From Clostridia bacterium (GTDB lineage: Bacteria; Bacillota; Clostridia; Lachnospirales; Lachnospiraceae): a stretch of DNA of 64,000 nt. Made by a program: the position numbers and the translations under genes. Location of the stretch: contig CAJTIM010000007.1 in assembly GCA_910576325.1 (NCBI GenBank), forward strand, positions 124,001-188,000, given 5' to 3'. Numbering within the stretch: the stretch's first letter is position 1; each line of letters starts with the position of its first letter. The notes under the pieces were generated by a model. The model saw only the letters and a program-made list of their open reading frames with translations, had not been told where the DNA came from and did not search any database. Positions 43,610 through 51,888 of this stretch are shown piece by piece.

Positions 43610-44615
43610 AGAGACATTTTTGGAAGAGCTGCGCGGATACCTCCGGATACTGGAGGATCAGGAGCAGGAAGACATACTGGAAGAATATGCACAGCACATA
43701 GATATGAAGCTTCAGAAGGGCTTAAGCGAAGAGGAGGCCATCCGGGACTTCGGTTCCATGCGGGAGCTGGCGGCGGAGATACTGGAGGCTTATCATGTAA
43801 AGCCTGAATTTGACAAAAAATCTTCCTCCTATCAGCCGGAAATCAAATGGAACAAAATGAAAGATACGGGAAAGCAGTTTCGGAAAATGGGAAGCTTTCT
43901 GAAAAATAAAACAAAAGCCTGTATACACGGAATCAGCAGATGCTTCCACTGGTGCGGCAGAAAATGCCGGGCGCTGGCCTTGTGGGTATGGAAGCCTTTT
44001 TCAAAGGCAGGCACGGGAACAAAAGATGGAAAAACGGAAGAAGCTTTTATACATATGCAGGATACCGGCCTGACAGGTAGGGAAGCAGGGGATTTTCCGG
44101 TAAATCATATGGACCGTACCCCGCAGATGCCTAAAGAGGAGGGGAGTTTGAATATTGTGAAAACCGTGAACATAGCGCAAAGACGAAAAAGGGGATGGAT
44201 CTCAGCCTTTCTTCGGGGACTTATAAAGACATGGGAACTGTTCACAGCCTTCTGCATCTGGTGGATACGCCTGTTCTGGAATCTGCTCTGGCTGTTTATG
44301 GCGCTGTTTTTCGGCGGCATGGCGCTGATTACGCTGGCAGGTGTAGGAACCATATTGGTGCTTTTGCCTCAGGGCTATCCGATGGTGGGAATGCTGCTTA
44401 TCTGCCTGGGTGGAATGTTGTGCATGGGAACTCTGTGCTGCGGCTCTTACAGCCTGATACTGCGCAGAAAAAAAGAGGAGCAGGAAACAGAGAAGCATAA
44501 AACAGAGAAGCGGGAAACAGAGAAACAGGAAATAGTGGAGCAAGAAACAGAAGAGCAAGAAACGGAAGAGCAGGAAACAGAAGCTTTAGTGCCGTCGCGC
44601 AGCGACTATAGATAG
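43602..44615 (+). CDS. DUF1700 (HAAS domain) membrane protein
   Basis: This 337-residue protein has an N-terminal HAAS domain (about 1-65: NKETFLEELRGYLRILEDQEQEDILEEYAQHID..EEEAIRDFGSMRELAAEIL), a basic middle region rich in Lys/Cys/Trp, then three hydrophobic segments (about 205-285: FLRGLIKTWELF, LWLFMALFFGGMALITLAGVGTILVLL, VGMLLICLGGMLCMGTLCCG). The cytoplasmic tail has repeated EQETE/KRETEK units. HAAS proteins partner with PadR regulators and may bind them at the membrane. It overlaps padR by 8 nt. The charged tail repeat is likely variable in length. Function is inferred from context. Confidence 0.87.
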   Translation: MNKETFLEELRGYLRILEDQEQEDILEEYAQHIDMKLQKGLSEEEAIRDFGSMRELAAEILEAYHVKPEFDKKSSSYQPEIKWNKMKDTGKQFRKMGSFLKNKTKACIHGISRCFHWCGRKCRALALWVWKPFSKAGTGTKDGKTEEAFIHMQDTGLTGREAGDFPVNHMDRTPQMPKEEGSLNIVKTVNIAQRRKRGWISAFLRGLIKTWELFTAFCIWWIRLFWNLLWLFMALFFGGMALITLAGVGTILVLLPQGYPMVGMLLICLGGMLCMGTLCCGSYSLILRRKKEEQETEKHKTEKRETEKQEIVEQETEEQETEEQETEALVPSRSDYR

Positions 44616-44625
44616 GAGAAAGAAA

Positions 44626-45135
44626 ATGAAAAAGATGCATAAAATATTACTCGCAGTTTTCTGCGCCGGCGTTCTGCTGACAGGAATCGGCGCCGGCGTC
44701 CTGATTACGGAATTTTCCGCTCTGTCCTACGGAGGGAAAGAGATTCTGGGAAAGACGGATATGCGGACGGAAAATTTTGACGTCAAGTTCGAGCCGGGAG
44801 AAGAAAGCGTCTGTATTACAGGCTGGTACAATTGGAAACAGGAGGAAGTATTGACAGACGAAGCCGTTCCGGAAAATACGGTCCGCTTCCGCGCAACCTA
44901 CAATGGAGAGCGGATATTGCCTCATGCCGTGTGGGAAGAGGAAAATAACCAGGCTGCTTTGCTGTGGCGCTGGGTTTCGGAGGAAGACGATATGGAACTG
45001 ATGATGAAAGCCAAGGATCTGTTCCTTGAAAATCTGAAAGAGGGTCGGATTATATCCTTCGACACTCCGGGAATGGAGGAGGTTACGGTCACAGTCAACC
45101 CGGCTAATAAGGACGATGTACATCTGGTTTGGTAG
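44626..45135 (+). CDS. Small secreted or membrane-anchored protein of the padR operon
   Basis: This 169-residue protein has a basic N-terminus and one hydrophobic segment (about 6-28, ILLAVFCAGVLLTGIGAGVLI), probably an uncleaved anchor. A beta-rich extracytoplasmic domain follows (FDVKFEPGEESVCITGWYNWKQ, VRFRATYNGERILPHAVWEE, EEVTVTVNPANKDDVHLVW). Proteins like this often follow PadR-HAAS pairs, but I do not recognise a named family. It starts 10 nt after the HAAS gene with AGGAGAAAG, so it is the third gene of that operon. Confidence 0.78.
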   Translation: MKKMHKILLAVFCAGVLLTGIGAGVLITEFSALSYGGKEILGKTDMRTENFDVKFEPGEESVCITGWYNWKQEEVLTDEAVPENTVRFRATYNGERILPHAVWEEENNQAALLWRWVSEEDDMELMMKAKDLFLENLKEGRIISFDTPGMEEVTVTVNPANKDDVHLVW

Positions 45136-45159
45136 CACATTTTTCCAAAAACTTTTATT

Positions 45160-45217
45160 GTAAGAAATCCGTAAGAAATATCACGATCCTTTTGTAAGAA
45201 ATATTTCCTACTATAAA
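45160..45217 (+). promoter_or_regulatory. Direct-repeat operator and promoter before the two-component genes
   Basis: GTAAGAAAT occurs at 45160, 45171 and 45194, i.e. spaced 11 and 23 bp (one and about two helical turns on the same face). A TATAAA -10-like box lies at 45212-45217. OmpR-type regulators bind such direct repeats, so this is likely the response regulator's own operator. Confidence 0.65.
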
Positions 45218-45292
45218 TACAGGCTTGAAGAATGTGACTGATGCAAAATAGGTTATTTTGCGGCAGTCCATGCATAAGGAAGGAGAACAACA

Positions 45293-46003
45293 ATGAACGA
45301 ATGTGTGCTGGTGGTGGACGACGACCGGGAGATTGTAAAGGCTATAGGTCTTCTTCTGGAAAAGGAAGGCTACCAGGTGCTGAAAGCCTATGACGGCATG
45401 GAAGCCCTGGAGCTTGTGGCAGAGCATCCGGTAAGGCTGATCATCATGGATGTGATGATGCCGAAGCTTGACGGACTTTCCGCCGTAATGAAAATCCGGG
45501 AGCGGAAAAATCTTCCAATTATTGTCCTGAGCGCCAAGAGCGAGGACACCGACAAGGTGCTGGGGCTTTCTATGGGAGCGGACGACTATGTGTCAAAACC
45601 TTTCAATCCCCAGGAATTGGCGGCCCGGGTGAAAAGCCATCTGAGACGGTACACATCTCTGGGAGATATCCACGCACAGCAGCAGGCAGACGAGATACAC
45701 AACGGCCGCCTCTGCTACCGCATGGAGGAGCGCACCCTCTACGCAGACGGAGAACCGGTGAAGCTTACCGCCACGGAGACGAAGATCGTGGATCTCCTGA
45801 TGCGGAACCGGGGACGGATCTTCCCGGCGGAGGAAATCTACCAGCGGGTCTGGGAGGAGGATGCCTTTGCCCCGGAAAATACGGTGATGGTCCACATTCG
45901 GCGCATTCGGGAAAAAATTGAACTCAATCCTAAGGAGCCAGAATATTTAAAGGTGGTGTGGGGAATTGGATACAAAATGGAGAAAATTGAGAATCATTGT
46001 TAG
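45293..46003 (+). CDS. OmpR-family response regulator
   Basis: This 236-residue DNA-binding regulator has a receiver domain (1-120) with the acidic pocket VVDDDREI, the phospho-acceptor Asp in IIMDVMMPKLDG (near 53), Thr/Ser and Lys in IVLSAKSED and YVSKPFNPQEL. The winged-helix C-terminal domain (about 135-232) ends VRRIREKIELNPKEPEYLKVVWGIGYKM-like, typical of OmpR/PhoB. GAAGGAG precedes the ATG. It overlaps the kinase gene by 38 nt in another frame, so the two are coupled. Phosphorylation by the adjacent kinase is expected. Direct repeats 90-130 nt upstream suggest autoregulation. Confidence 0.96.
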   Translation: MNECVLVVDDDREIVKAIGLLLEKEGYQVLKAYDGMEALELVAEHPVRLIIMDVMMPKLDGLSAVMKIRERKNLPIIVLSAKSEDTDKVLGLSMGADDYVSKPFNPQELAARVKSHLRRYTSLGDIHAQQQADEIHNGRLCYRMEERTLYADGEPVKLTATETKIVDLLMRNRGRIFPAEEIYQRVWEEDAFAPENTVMVHIRRIREKIELNPKEPEYLKVVWGIGYKMEKIENHC

Positions 46004-48431
46004 CTTTACGTCATTCTTTTTGGGAATGACCCTGTTACTTGGAAATTTCCTGTCTATGCTTAGTCTTATCGGCAGCAGACCGGAAAACCTGAAAAGCCGC
46101 ATAGGAACCGATTACCAGGAACATCCTGATTTCCGTCTCTATATGTCGAGCCGTCTGGAGGAGCTGCTTGGCGTGGCAACCGGCGGCAAGGGATGGAATA
46201 ACTACGGAGTGTGCTTCGAGGGGGACAGCTATTATTTTTATGACAGGTATTATGACGGTTATTATGACAATGTCTGGTGGGACTATCCCGAGAGAACTGC
46301 AACCGTAGTGCAGGAGGCGGAGGCGGTATATGAGGACAAGCCTAGTGTTGAGGCTTCGGAGGATGAGGAGGCCGTCGCAGGAGGGATTCCGGCTGAACAG
46401 GGGATTGCAGACGAAAGATGGGAGGAGATACAAAGGGAGTTCGGCATAGCGGACGACACTCTGGATGCGCTGAAACGGGAATTTGGAGTTTCAGATAACG
46501 GAGCGCCTGAGAATCAAAAGGAGGCCCTGGAAGCCTATATGAAGGAATATGCCAGGGACAAGAATCTTCGTTATGCCGTTATTTACCAGGGAAAGCTTCT
46601 TTATACAAATATGGAGCAGCTGGAGCCTAAGGTGGGACAGGAGCTTAACAATCCCGATTTCCAGGGGTATCTTCCGGCAGAGGAGGAGTATAATTTCTGC
46701 CTGTGGTACAACGAAAAGGGCGACGGAAAGGTGCGTATCAGCAAGGACGGCCGGGAGCTGGATATCTATGGGGAAGGTGTGTATACGGAGGACAGCCTTT
46801 GGTATGTGCCGGGCTATACGAATTTTAATGTGGATGAATCCGCAAAGGATGCCGTGATTTTTATGGCGGCAGCCAGAAATCCGAAGCTTTATATTACAGG
46901 CAATTATTCGGAGTATGGAGTAGTGCAGAGCGGGGGAGGGCTTTATTGGATGGAGAAGCAGCAGATAAGCCGTTATGAGCGTTATCAGGCGGTAAAATGG
47001 AAGCTGCTTGCGGCCCTCTTTTTGCTGACCTTGTCGGTGCTTCTTTGGAAGGATAAGCGCCGGGCGGATGCGGCCGTTGGCAAGTTTTTGGGGCGCGTCC
47101 CGACGGAGCCGAAGATATTGCTGTTTGTGGGAGTTCCGCTTGTATTTTTGTTTACGGGAGGCAGAGAGATTCTCAGGGAGCTTATATGGCTCTATGAGGA
47201 CGGCGTATACATGAGCATGGAAGAGCTTGGATATTATGCCGGACAGCTTGCCGTCAGAGGAGCGTTCCTTACGGCAGTATTCTGGATGGTTTATCTGGGT
47301 GTCTTGGATCTGCGGGTCAATAAGGGAAATCGGAAGTCTCTTTTGGGTCCGGTGATACACAGTATGCGTGCGAAGGAGCTGAAGCTTTCCGTGCAGAAGC
47401 GGATGGTGGAGCGTTATTGTCAGGTATTTGTGCCTGCGGTACTGTTTTCCGTATTTTCCGTTACGGCGGCTTTATACTACCGTGTCCGTGATTTTTATTG
47501 GAATGAGCCGGGAATTGTATTATTGATTTTGGCTTTGGTTTCCGGTGTACAGCTTTTGGCGTCCGGGGTTTGGAATCTGCGCAGGAATAAAGAGCTTGCA
47601 AAGGATTTGGGAGCTTTGGCGGATCAGATCGCGGCGATTCGGGAAGGAAATCTCACCGGGCGGCTTCATTTGCCGGAGGATGCGGATCTGAAAACGGCGG
47701 CGGAGAACCTCAATGAGATTCAGCAGGGAATGGAGACGGCCCTTCGGGAGCAGACGAAGAGTGAGCGCATGAAGGTGGAGCTGGTGGCGAATGTGTCCCA
47801 TGATATTAAGACGCCGCTGACTTCGATTGTGAGTTATGTGGAGCTTCTTAAGCAGGAGGATTTGCCGGAGCATGTGAAGGAGTATGTGCAGATTCTGGGA
47901 GAGAAGTCGGAACGGCTGAAAACGATGGTGCAGGATGTGTTTGAGGTGAGCAAGGCGGCTTCCAATCAGCTGCCGGTGAATTTGGAACAATTGGATCTTG
48001 GGAAGCTGCTTCGGCAGACGCTTGCGGATATGAATGTGCAGATTTCACAGAGCGGGCTGGCTATGCGGACGACGATTCCGGAGGAGCCGGTGATGATTGT
48101 GGCGGATGGGCAGAGGCTTTACCGCGTATTTCAGAATCTGATTCAGAATGCCCTTAAGTATTCTTTGAATGGGTCGCGGATCTTTCTTACCCTGACGGAT
48201 GAGGGGAGTGTGGCTGTGGCGAATATTAAGAATACTTCCGGGGTGGAGCTTGATGATGGCGTTGATTTTACGGAACGGTTTGTGCGGGGAGATGCAAGCA
48301 GGACCGATGGCGGCAGCGGGCTTGGACTTTCCATTGCAAGGAGCTTTACGGAGGCTTGCGGGGGGACGTTTAAGGTGGAGCTGAATGCGGACTTGTTTAC
48401 GGTGACGGTTGTGTTTCCGAAAGTTTCTTGA
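45966..48431 (+). CDS. Membrane sensor histidine kinase
   Basis: This 821-residue sensor is the partner of the upstream response regulator. TM1 is about 9-30. A ~300-residue extracellular domain is rich in Tyr/Asp/Glu (YYFYDRYYDGYYDNVWWDYPE). Then come about five more hydrophobic segments between 340 and 535, a HAMP-like stretch (IAAIREGNLTGRLHLPEDADLK), and the HisKA H-box NVSHDIKTPLTSIVSYVELLK (His near 612). The ATPase domain has NLIQNALKYS, a TDGGSGLGLSIAR G-box and a normal end. It probably starts at TTG 45966; no ATG is better placed. The multi-helix sensor region is longer than in most OmpR-linked kinases. The signal is unknown. Confidence 0.93.
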   Translation: MDTKWRKLRIIVSFTSFFLGMTLLLGNFLSMLSLIGSRPENLKSRIGTDYQEHPDFRLYMSSRLEELLGVATGGKGWNNYGVCFEGDSYYFYDRYYDGYYDNVWWDYPERTATVVQEAEAVYEDKPSVEASEDEEAVAGGIPAEQGIADERWEEIQREFGIADDTLDALKREFGVSDNGAPENQKEALEAYMKEYARDKNLRYAVIYQGKLLYTNMEQLEPKVGQELNNPDFQGYLPAEEEYNFCLWYNEKGDGKVRISKDGRELDIYGEGVYTEDSLWYVPGYTNFNVDESAKDAVIFMAAARNPKLYITGNYSEYGVVQSGGGLYWMEKQQISRYERYQAVKWKLLAALFLLTLSVLLWKDKRRADAAVGKFLGRVPTEPKILLFVGVPLVFLFTGGREILRELIWLYEDGVYMSMEELGYYAGQLAVRGAFLTAVFWMVYLGVLDLRVNKGNRKSLLGPVIHSMRAKELKLSVQKRMVERYCQVFVPAVLFSVFSVTAALYYRVRDFYWNEPGIVLLILALVSGVQLLASGVWNLRRNKELAKDLGALADQIAAIREGNLTGRLHLPEDADLKTAAENLNEIQQGMETALREQTKSERMKVELVANVSHDIKTPLTSIVSYVELLKQEDLPEHVKEYVQILGEKSERLKTMVQDVFEVSKAASNQLPVNLEQLDLGKLLRQTLADMNVQISQSGLAMRTTIPEEPVMIVADGQRLYRVFQNLIQNALKYSLNGSRIFLTLTDEGSVAVANIKNTSGVELDDGVDFTERFVRGDASRTDGGSGLGLSIARSFTEACGGTFKVELNADLFTVTVVFPKVS

Positions 48432-48480
48432 TTGAGGTGTGACTTTTTGGGGGAATGGGCATAGGATGGTAGGGGTGGAC

Positions 48481-48694
48481 GGCTCCGAGACAGGCCGGGC
48501 GCTGAGAATTTTCCATATCCTGTGTTCGGACGGTTTGGCTGACATCTGTCTGCTCCTGGCGGACTTTGTGGGGAGGTTTTTGGGGCGTTGCCCTTTTAGA
48601 TCTTGAACAAAGTTCGCCAGTATCAGACATCTGTCGCCAAACAGCCGGACACCGGATATAGGAAAATCCTCAGCGCCCGGCCTGTCTCGGAGCC
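48481..48694. repeat. Family A long palindrome, copy 3
   Basis: A 214-bp inverted repeat whose outer 26 bp (GGCTCCGAGACAGGCCGGGC.. / ..GCCCGGCCTGTCTCGGAGCC) are perfect. The next arms share the family core: TTTTCCATATCC with GGATATAGGAAAA, then GTTTGGC with GCCAAAC, CAGACATCTGT-type pieces and GGCGGACTTTGT / ACAAAGTTCGCC. The 48432-48846 gap holds nothing else beyond GT-rich sequence with two loosely repeated 'TCTGCCTT' segments. Confidence 0.93.
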
Positions 48695-48846
48695 TGGGGT
48701 TGGATGTGGTACGTTGGAAAATCTGCCTTGAATGTGGCAGGTATTAAAAGTCTGCCTTAGGTGGGTTTGGTGTGGTATGTAGGGAAGTCTGACTTGGGTG
48801 GGGTGTTGGGATGGGGGTTTTAGAATTTTGAAAGGGGAGATTGGCT

Positions 48847-49887
48847 GTGGAAGAGGTTTTGGTGGAATGGGCGAAGGCGGTACATAGGGAGAATCCGGTG
48901 GTGGATGCGCATTTGGATTTGGCGGCGGAGGTTTATAGGCGCAGGATTTATAGGGAGCGGGATGTGGTGGAGCGGAGGTATCTTCGGCGTTTTTTGGAGG
49001 CTGGGGTGAATGTTTGTGTTTCTTCGGTGTTTGTGGCTTCGGGGGATCTGCCGGAGAAGGGGCTGCATGTGGCGATGGCGCAGATTGCGGCGCTTCGGGA
49101 GGATTTGGAGCCGGTGCGGGATGTGATTGGTGTTGTGACGAGCCGGGCGGAGCTGGAAGGGGCTTTGCGGGATGGGAGGATTGCGGTTCTTTTGTCGCTG
49201 GAGGGGCTTGATCCGGTTGGGGGGGATCTTTATCTGCTTCGGGCTTTTTATGATCTGGGGGTGCGGGGGGCCGGGCTTACCTGGAGCCGGCCGAATGTGT
49301 TTGCCAGGGGGTGCTGTAAGGCGGGGGAGATGAAGGAGATTCGCGGAGGGCTGACGGAGCTTGGGCGGGAGGCTGTGGCGAAGATGGAGGAGCTTGGGAT
49401 GTATGTGGATGTGAGCCATTTGAATAATGATGGGTTTGCGGATGTTTTGGAGTGTGCCAAGAGGCCGTTTGTGGCAAGTCATTCGGATGCCTGGACCGTG
49501 CATGAGAATTATCGGAATCTGCGGGATGAACAGATTGCGGCGTTGGCTTCCTGCGGAGGGGTGATTGGCGTGAATGCCTGCGGAACGATTGCAGGGGCTG
49601 CGCCTTATCCAAGGGAGGAGGCGATTGAGTGCCTTTGCCGGCATGTGGAGCATATGGTGTGTGTGGCCGGGGCGGAGCATGTGGGGTTGGGGTTTGATCT
49701 CTGTAATGGGCTTTCGGCTGCTACGCCGCGGCTTTGCTTTGAGACGGAGAAGGATGATCTTTTGCTGCATCACGGGGAGATGGTGATGCTTAGCGCCAGG
49801 CTTTTGGAGCGCGGGATGACGGAGGATACGCTTGCGGGGGTGATTGGGGGGAATTTTCTTAGGTATTTTCGGAAGGTGCTTTTGTAG
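48847..49887 (+). CDS. Membrane dipeptidase family (M19) peptidase
   Basis: This 346-residue zinc-dependent dipeptidase has a TIM-barrel fold. Metal ligands are visible: VVDAHLDLA (HxD, near 18-20), the bridging Glu in VLLSLEGLD (near 117), His in YVDVSHLNND (near 196) and His in PFVASHSD (near 217). Aspartate in LGFDLCNG (near 280) completes the site. M19 enzymes cleave dipeptides, including some with D-residues. Start choice: the GTG at 48847 is 7 nt after AAAGGGGAG; the TTG at 48841 is too close. Like the channel gene, its coding strand is very G-rich (GGG, GTG codons). It converges on the peptidase C26 gene (9 nt apart). Confidence 0.92.
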   Translation: MEEVLVEWAKAVHRENPVVDAHLDLAAEVYRRRIYRERDVVERRYLRRFLEAGVNVCVSSVFVASGDLPEKGLHVAMAQIAALREDLEPVRDVIGVVTSRAELEGALRDGRIAVLLSLEGLDPVGGDLYLLRAFYDLGVRGAGLTWSRPNVFARGCCKAGEMKEIRGGLTELGREAVAKMEELGMYVDVSHLNNDGFADVLECAKRPFVASHSDAWTVHENYRNLRDEQIAALASCGGVIGVNACGTIAGAAPYPREEAIECLCRHVEHMVCVAGAEHVGLGFDLCNGLSAATPRLCFETEKDDLLLHHGEMVMLSARLLERGMTEDTLAGVIGGNFLRYFRKVLL

Positions 49888-49896
49888 ATAGTTTTT

Positions 49897-50667
49897 TTAT
49901 AACAGTGAAAGGAAATAGCGGAGCAGGTCGGCGCCGTTTTCCATGCGGATGTCGGCGTATTCGAAACACATGCGTTCCGGGTGCCACTGGACGCCGAGGA
50001 TGGGCAGGCGTTCGTGGTATATGGCTTCGATAACGAAGTCGTGGCTGTATTGAGCCACTAAAAGCCCGTCGCCGACAGCGCCTATGCCCTGGTGGTGGGC
50101 GCTGTTTGTTATGGGGGAGCTTCCGTACAGACGCTCGGGGAAGGTTCCTCCTGCGGCTTTTGTGGGGTGGATTTTATCGCCGTTTTTGCGGATTGCGGGG
50201 ATCTTATTATGTATATTTGCGGAAGGGGCGGTTGGCTGCGGCGGGGCGTATGCGTGGACGAGCTGTGAGGCTTCCGGCAAGTCCTGGAGGATGGTTCCGC
50301 CGAAGTGGATGTTTATGATCTGGAGTCCTTTGCAGATGCCGAGGATGGGCTTTTCGGCCCGGATGAAGGAATCCAGTGTCCGAAGCTGGAGGCAGTCCAG
50401 CTGTTCGTCGATGTCCCGGGAGCCTTCGTTGGCGGCTCCGAAGAGGGGCGGGGCAATGTCTCCGCCTCCGGGAAGAATAAGGCCGTCGTAGTCGTAGGGA
50501 CAGTAGCTGAGCCGGGGGAGGGAGAGGGGAGGCGCCGGCTTTGTCTGGCAGGGAGCGGGAGAGGGGGCTTTGGGCGGTAAGGTGTCACAGGAGGCGCCCA
50601 GTCTTGCGAAGGCGTTTTGATAATTGACGGTGGAATCGGCGTATCCGGCGATCAAAAGTTTTTTCAT
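49897..50667 (-). CDS. Gamma-glutamyl-gamma-aminobutyrate hydrolase-like peptidase C26
   Basis: This 256-residue class I glutamine amidotransferase-like hydrolase is of the PuuD/C26 type. The nucleophile Cys is in ILGICKGLQIIN (near 112), the oxyanion Gly in LILPGGGDIAP (near 67), and the catalytic His-Glu pair in GVQWHPERM (near 238-240). These enzymes cut gamma-glutamyl bonds, for example gamma-glutamyl-GABA. A Pro-rich segment (PPKAPSPAPCQTKPAPPL, about 31-48) is an unusual insertion near the N-terminus. Convergent with the M19 dipeptidase gene, so the two are not one transcript. The start has AGGAGAC at normal spacing. Confidence 0.9.
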   Translation of the reverse strand: MKKLLIAGYADSTVNYQNAFARLGASCDTLPPKAPSPAPCQTKPAPPLSLPRLSYCPYDYDGLILPGGGDIAPPLFGAANEGSRDIDEQLDCLQLRTLDSFIRAEKPILGICKGLQIINIHFGGTILQDLPEASQLVHAYAPPQPTAPSANIHNKIPAIRKNGDKIHPTKAAGGTFPERLYGSSPITNSAHHQGIGAVGDGLLVAQYSHDFVIEAIYHERLPILGVQWHPERMCFEYADIRMENGADLLRYFLSLL

Positions 50668-50871
50668 GGTAAGGTCTCCTTATGCAGATTCAATGGGGAT
50701 ATCCTCGCGGACAAGAGGACGCTTGCCTTTTGTCTTTCTGAGGGTATGGAATGAAGATAAAACAGGGTTTTATAAAATATATGAAAAAGTATGAAGAAAA
50801 AGACGAGCTGTTTTCGTTATACTTTTTAGAACCGTGTTTTGATGTGGATTCCTTGTAATCCTGCGAAGTGT

Positions 50872-50898
50872 GTTACTGGTCACGGAGTGAACAGTAAC
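50872..50898. repeat. 27-base hairpin repeat, copy 2
   Basis: GTTACTGGTCACGGAGTGAAC plus AGTAAC; TTACTG/CAGTAA pair. It is the partner of 18127-18153. It lies in the 470-base gap between the C26 gene and the ABC transporter operon, which shows no gene. Confidence 0.6.
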
Positions 50899-50975
50899 TT
50901 TTTGGGAAATGAAGAAATTGGGAATTAAAACTTAAGATTTTATGAAATCTATTGATCTTATGGATAAATGTGTTA

Positions 50976-50997
50976 TTGTATTATTCAAGTAATACAA
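50976..50997. promoter_or_regulatory. Inverted repeat upstream of the ABC exporter operon
   Basis: TTGTATTA-TTCAAG-TAATACAA is a perfect 8-bp inverted repeat with a 6-bp spacer, about 140 nt before the ATPase gene. It looks like a regulator operator of GntR or TetR type. No such regulator gene is adjacent. Confidence 0.5.
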
Positions 50998-51138
50998 AAG
51001 AAGATATTTTTGCAGCAAGCCGTAATATTTTTTTAGTATATGAATCCATTTTCAAATCTGTGTATTTGCGGCCGGAGATTCGGCCCAAGGTGTGGGGGAA
51101 GAATATTGCGGAACGAAAAAATAAGAAGGAGGAGCGGT

Positions 51139-51831
51139 ATGAGCGCACTCGTGGAGGTAAGCGATATCTGCAAGGTCTACAATCCGGGAGAAAATGAAGT
51201 GCGGGCGCTGGACCATGTGAGCCTTACCATTGACAAAGGAGAATTTGTAGCTATCATCGGCCAGTCCGGTTCCGGCAAATCCACGCTGATGAATATGCTT
51301 GGCTGTCTGGATGTCCCGACCTCCGGGAAATATTACCTGAACGGAAAGGATGTTTCCAAGCTTACGGATGATGAGCAGTCGGATATCCGCAATCTGGAGA
51401 TTGGCTTTATCTTTCAGGGCTTTAATCTGATCAGCAATCTGACGGCTATTGAAAATGTGGAGCTTCCGCTGATTTACAGGGGTGTGGGCAAACGGGAACG
51501 TCATAAGCTTGCGGTGGACGCCCTTAAGATTGTGGGCCTGTCCCACCGTCTCAATCACCGGCCGAATGAAATGTCCGGCGGACAGCAGCAGAGGGTTGCC
51601 ATTGCAAGAGCCATTGCAGCCAAGCCGCCGGTGATACTGGCCGACGAGCCTACGGGTAATCTGGACTCGGCGTCCAGTAAGGAAATTTTGCAGATTCTGA
51701 AAGAGCTGTATGTGGGCGGCAGAACGGTGATTCTGATTACCCACGACGACGGCATTGCGGCTCAGGCAAAGCGGGTGATCCGCATCATGGACGGAAAGAT
51801 AGAATCTGATAAAACGCTGGAGCAGAATTGA
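51139..51831 (+). CDS. MacB/LolD-type ABC transporter ATP-binding protein
   Basis: This 230-residue ATPase has Walker A GQSGSGKST (near 42-50), a Q-loop (GFIFQGFNLI), signature MSGGQQQRVAIARAI (near 142), Walker B VILADEPTG (near 163-171), D-loop LDSAS and H-loop ITHDD. It groups with MacB/LolD/Salmochelin-type ATPases that work with an FtsX-like permease and a membrane fusion protein, exactly the next two genes. Start choice: 51139 has AAGGAGGAG; the longer frame from 51040 has none. The operon likely exports a peptide or lipophilic compound; the substrate is not indicated. Confidence 0.96.
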   Translation: MSALVEVSDICKVYNPGENEVRALDHVSLTIDKGEFVAIIGQSGSGKSTLMNMLGCLDVPTSGKYYLNGKDVSKLTDDEQSDIRNLEIGFIFQGFNLISNLTAIENVELPLIYRGVGKRERHKLAVDALKIVGLSHRLNHRPNEMSGGQQQRVAIARAIAAKPPVILADEPTGNLDSASSKEILQILKELYVGGRTVILITHDDGIAAQAKRVIRIMDGKIESDKTLEQN

Positions 51832-51888
51832 GTATGCCAATCTGAGAAAACAGCTTCAATCTGATATGGAAAATGAGGAGAATCGGTG

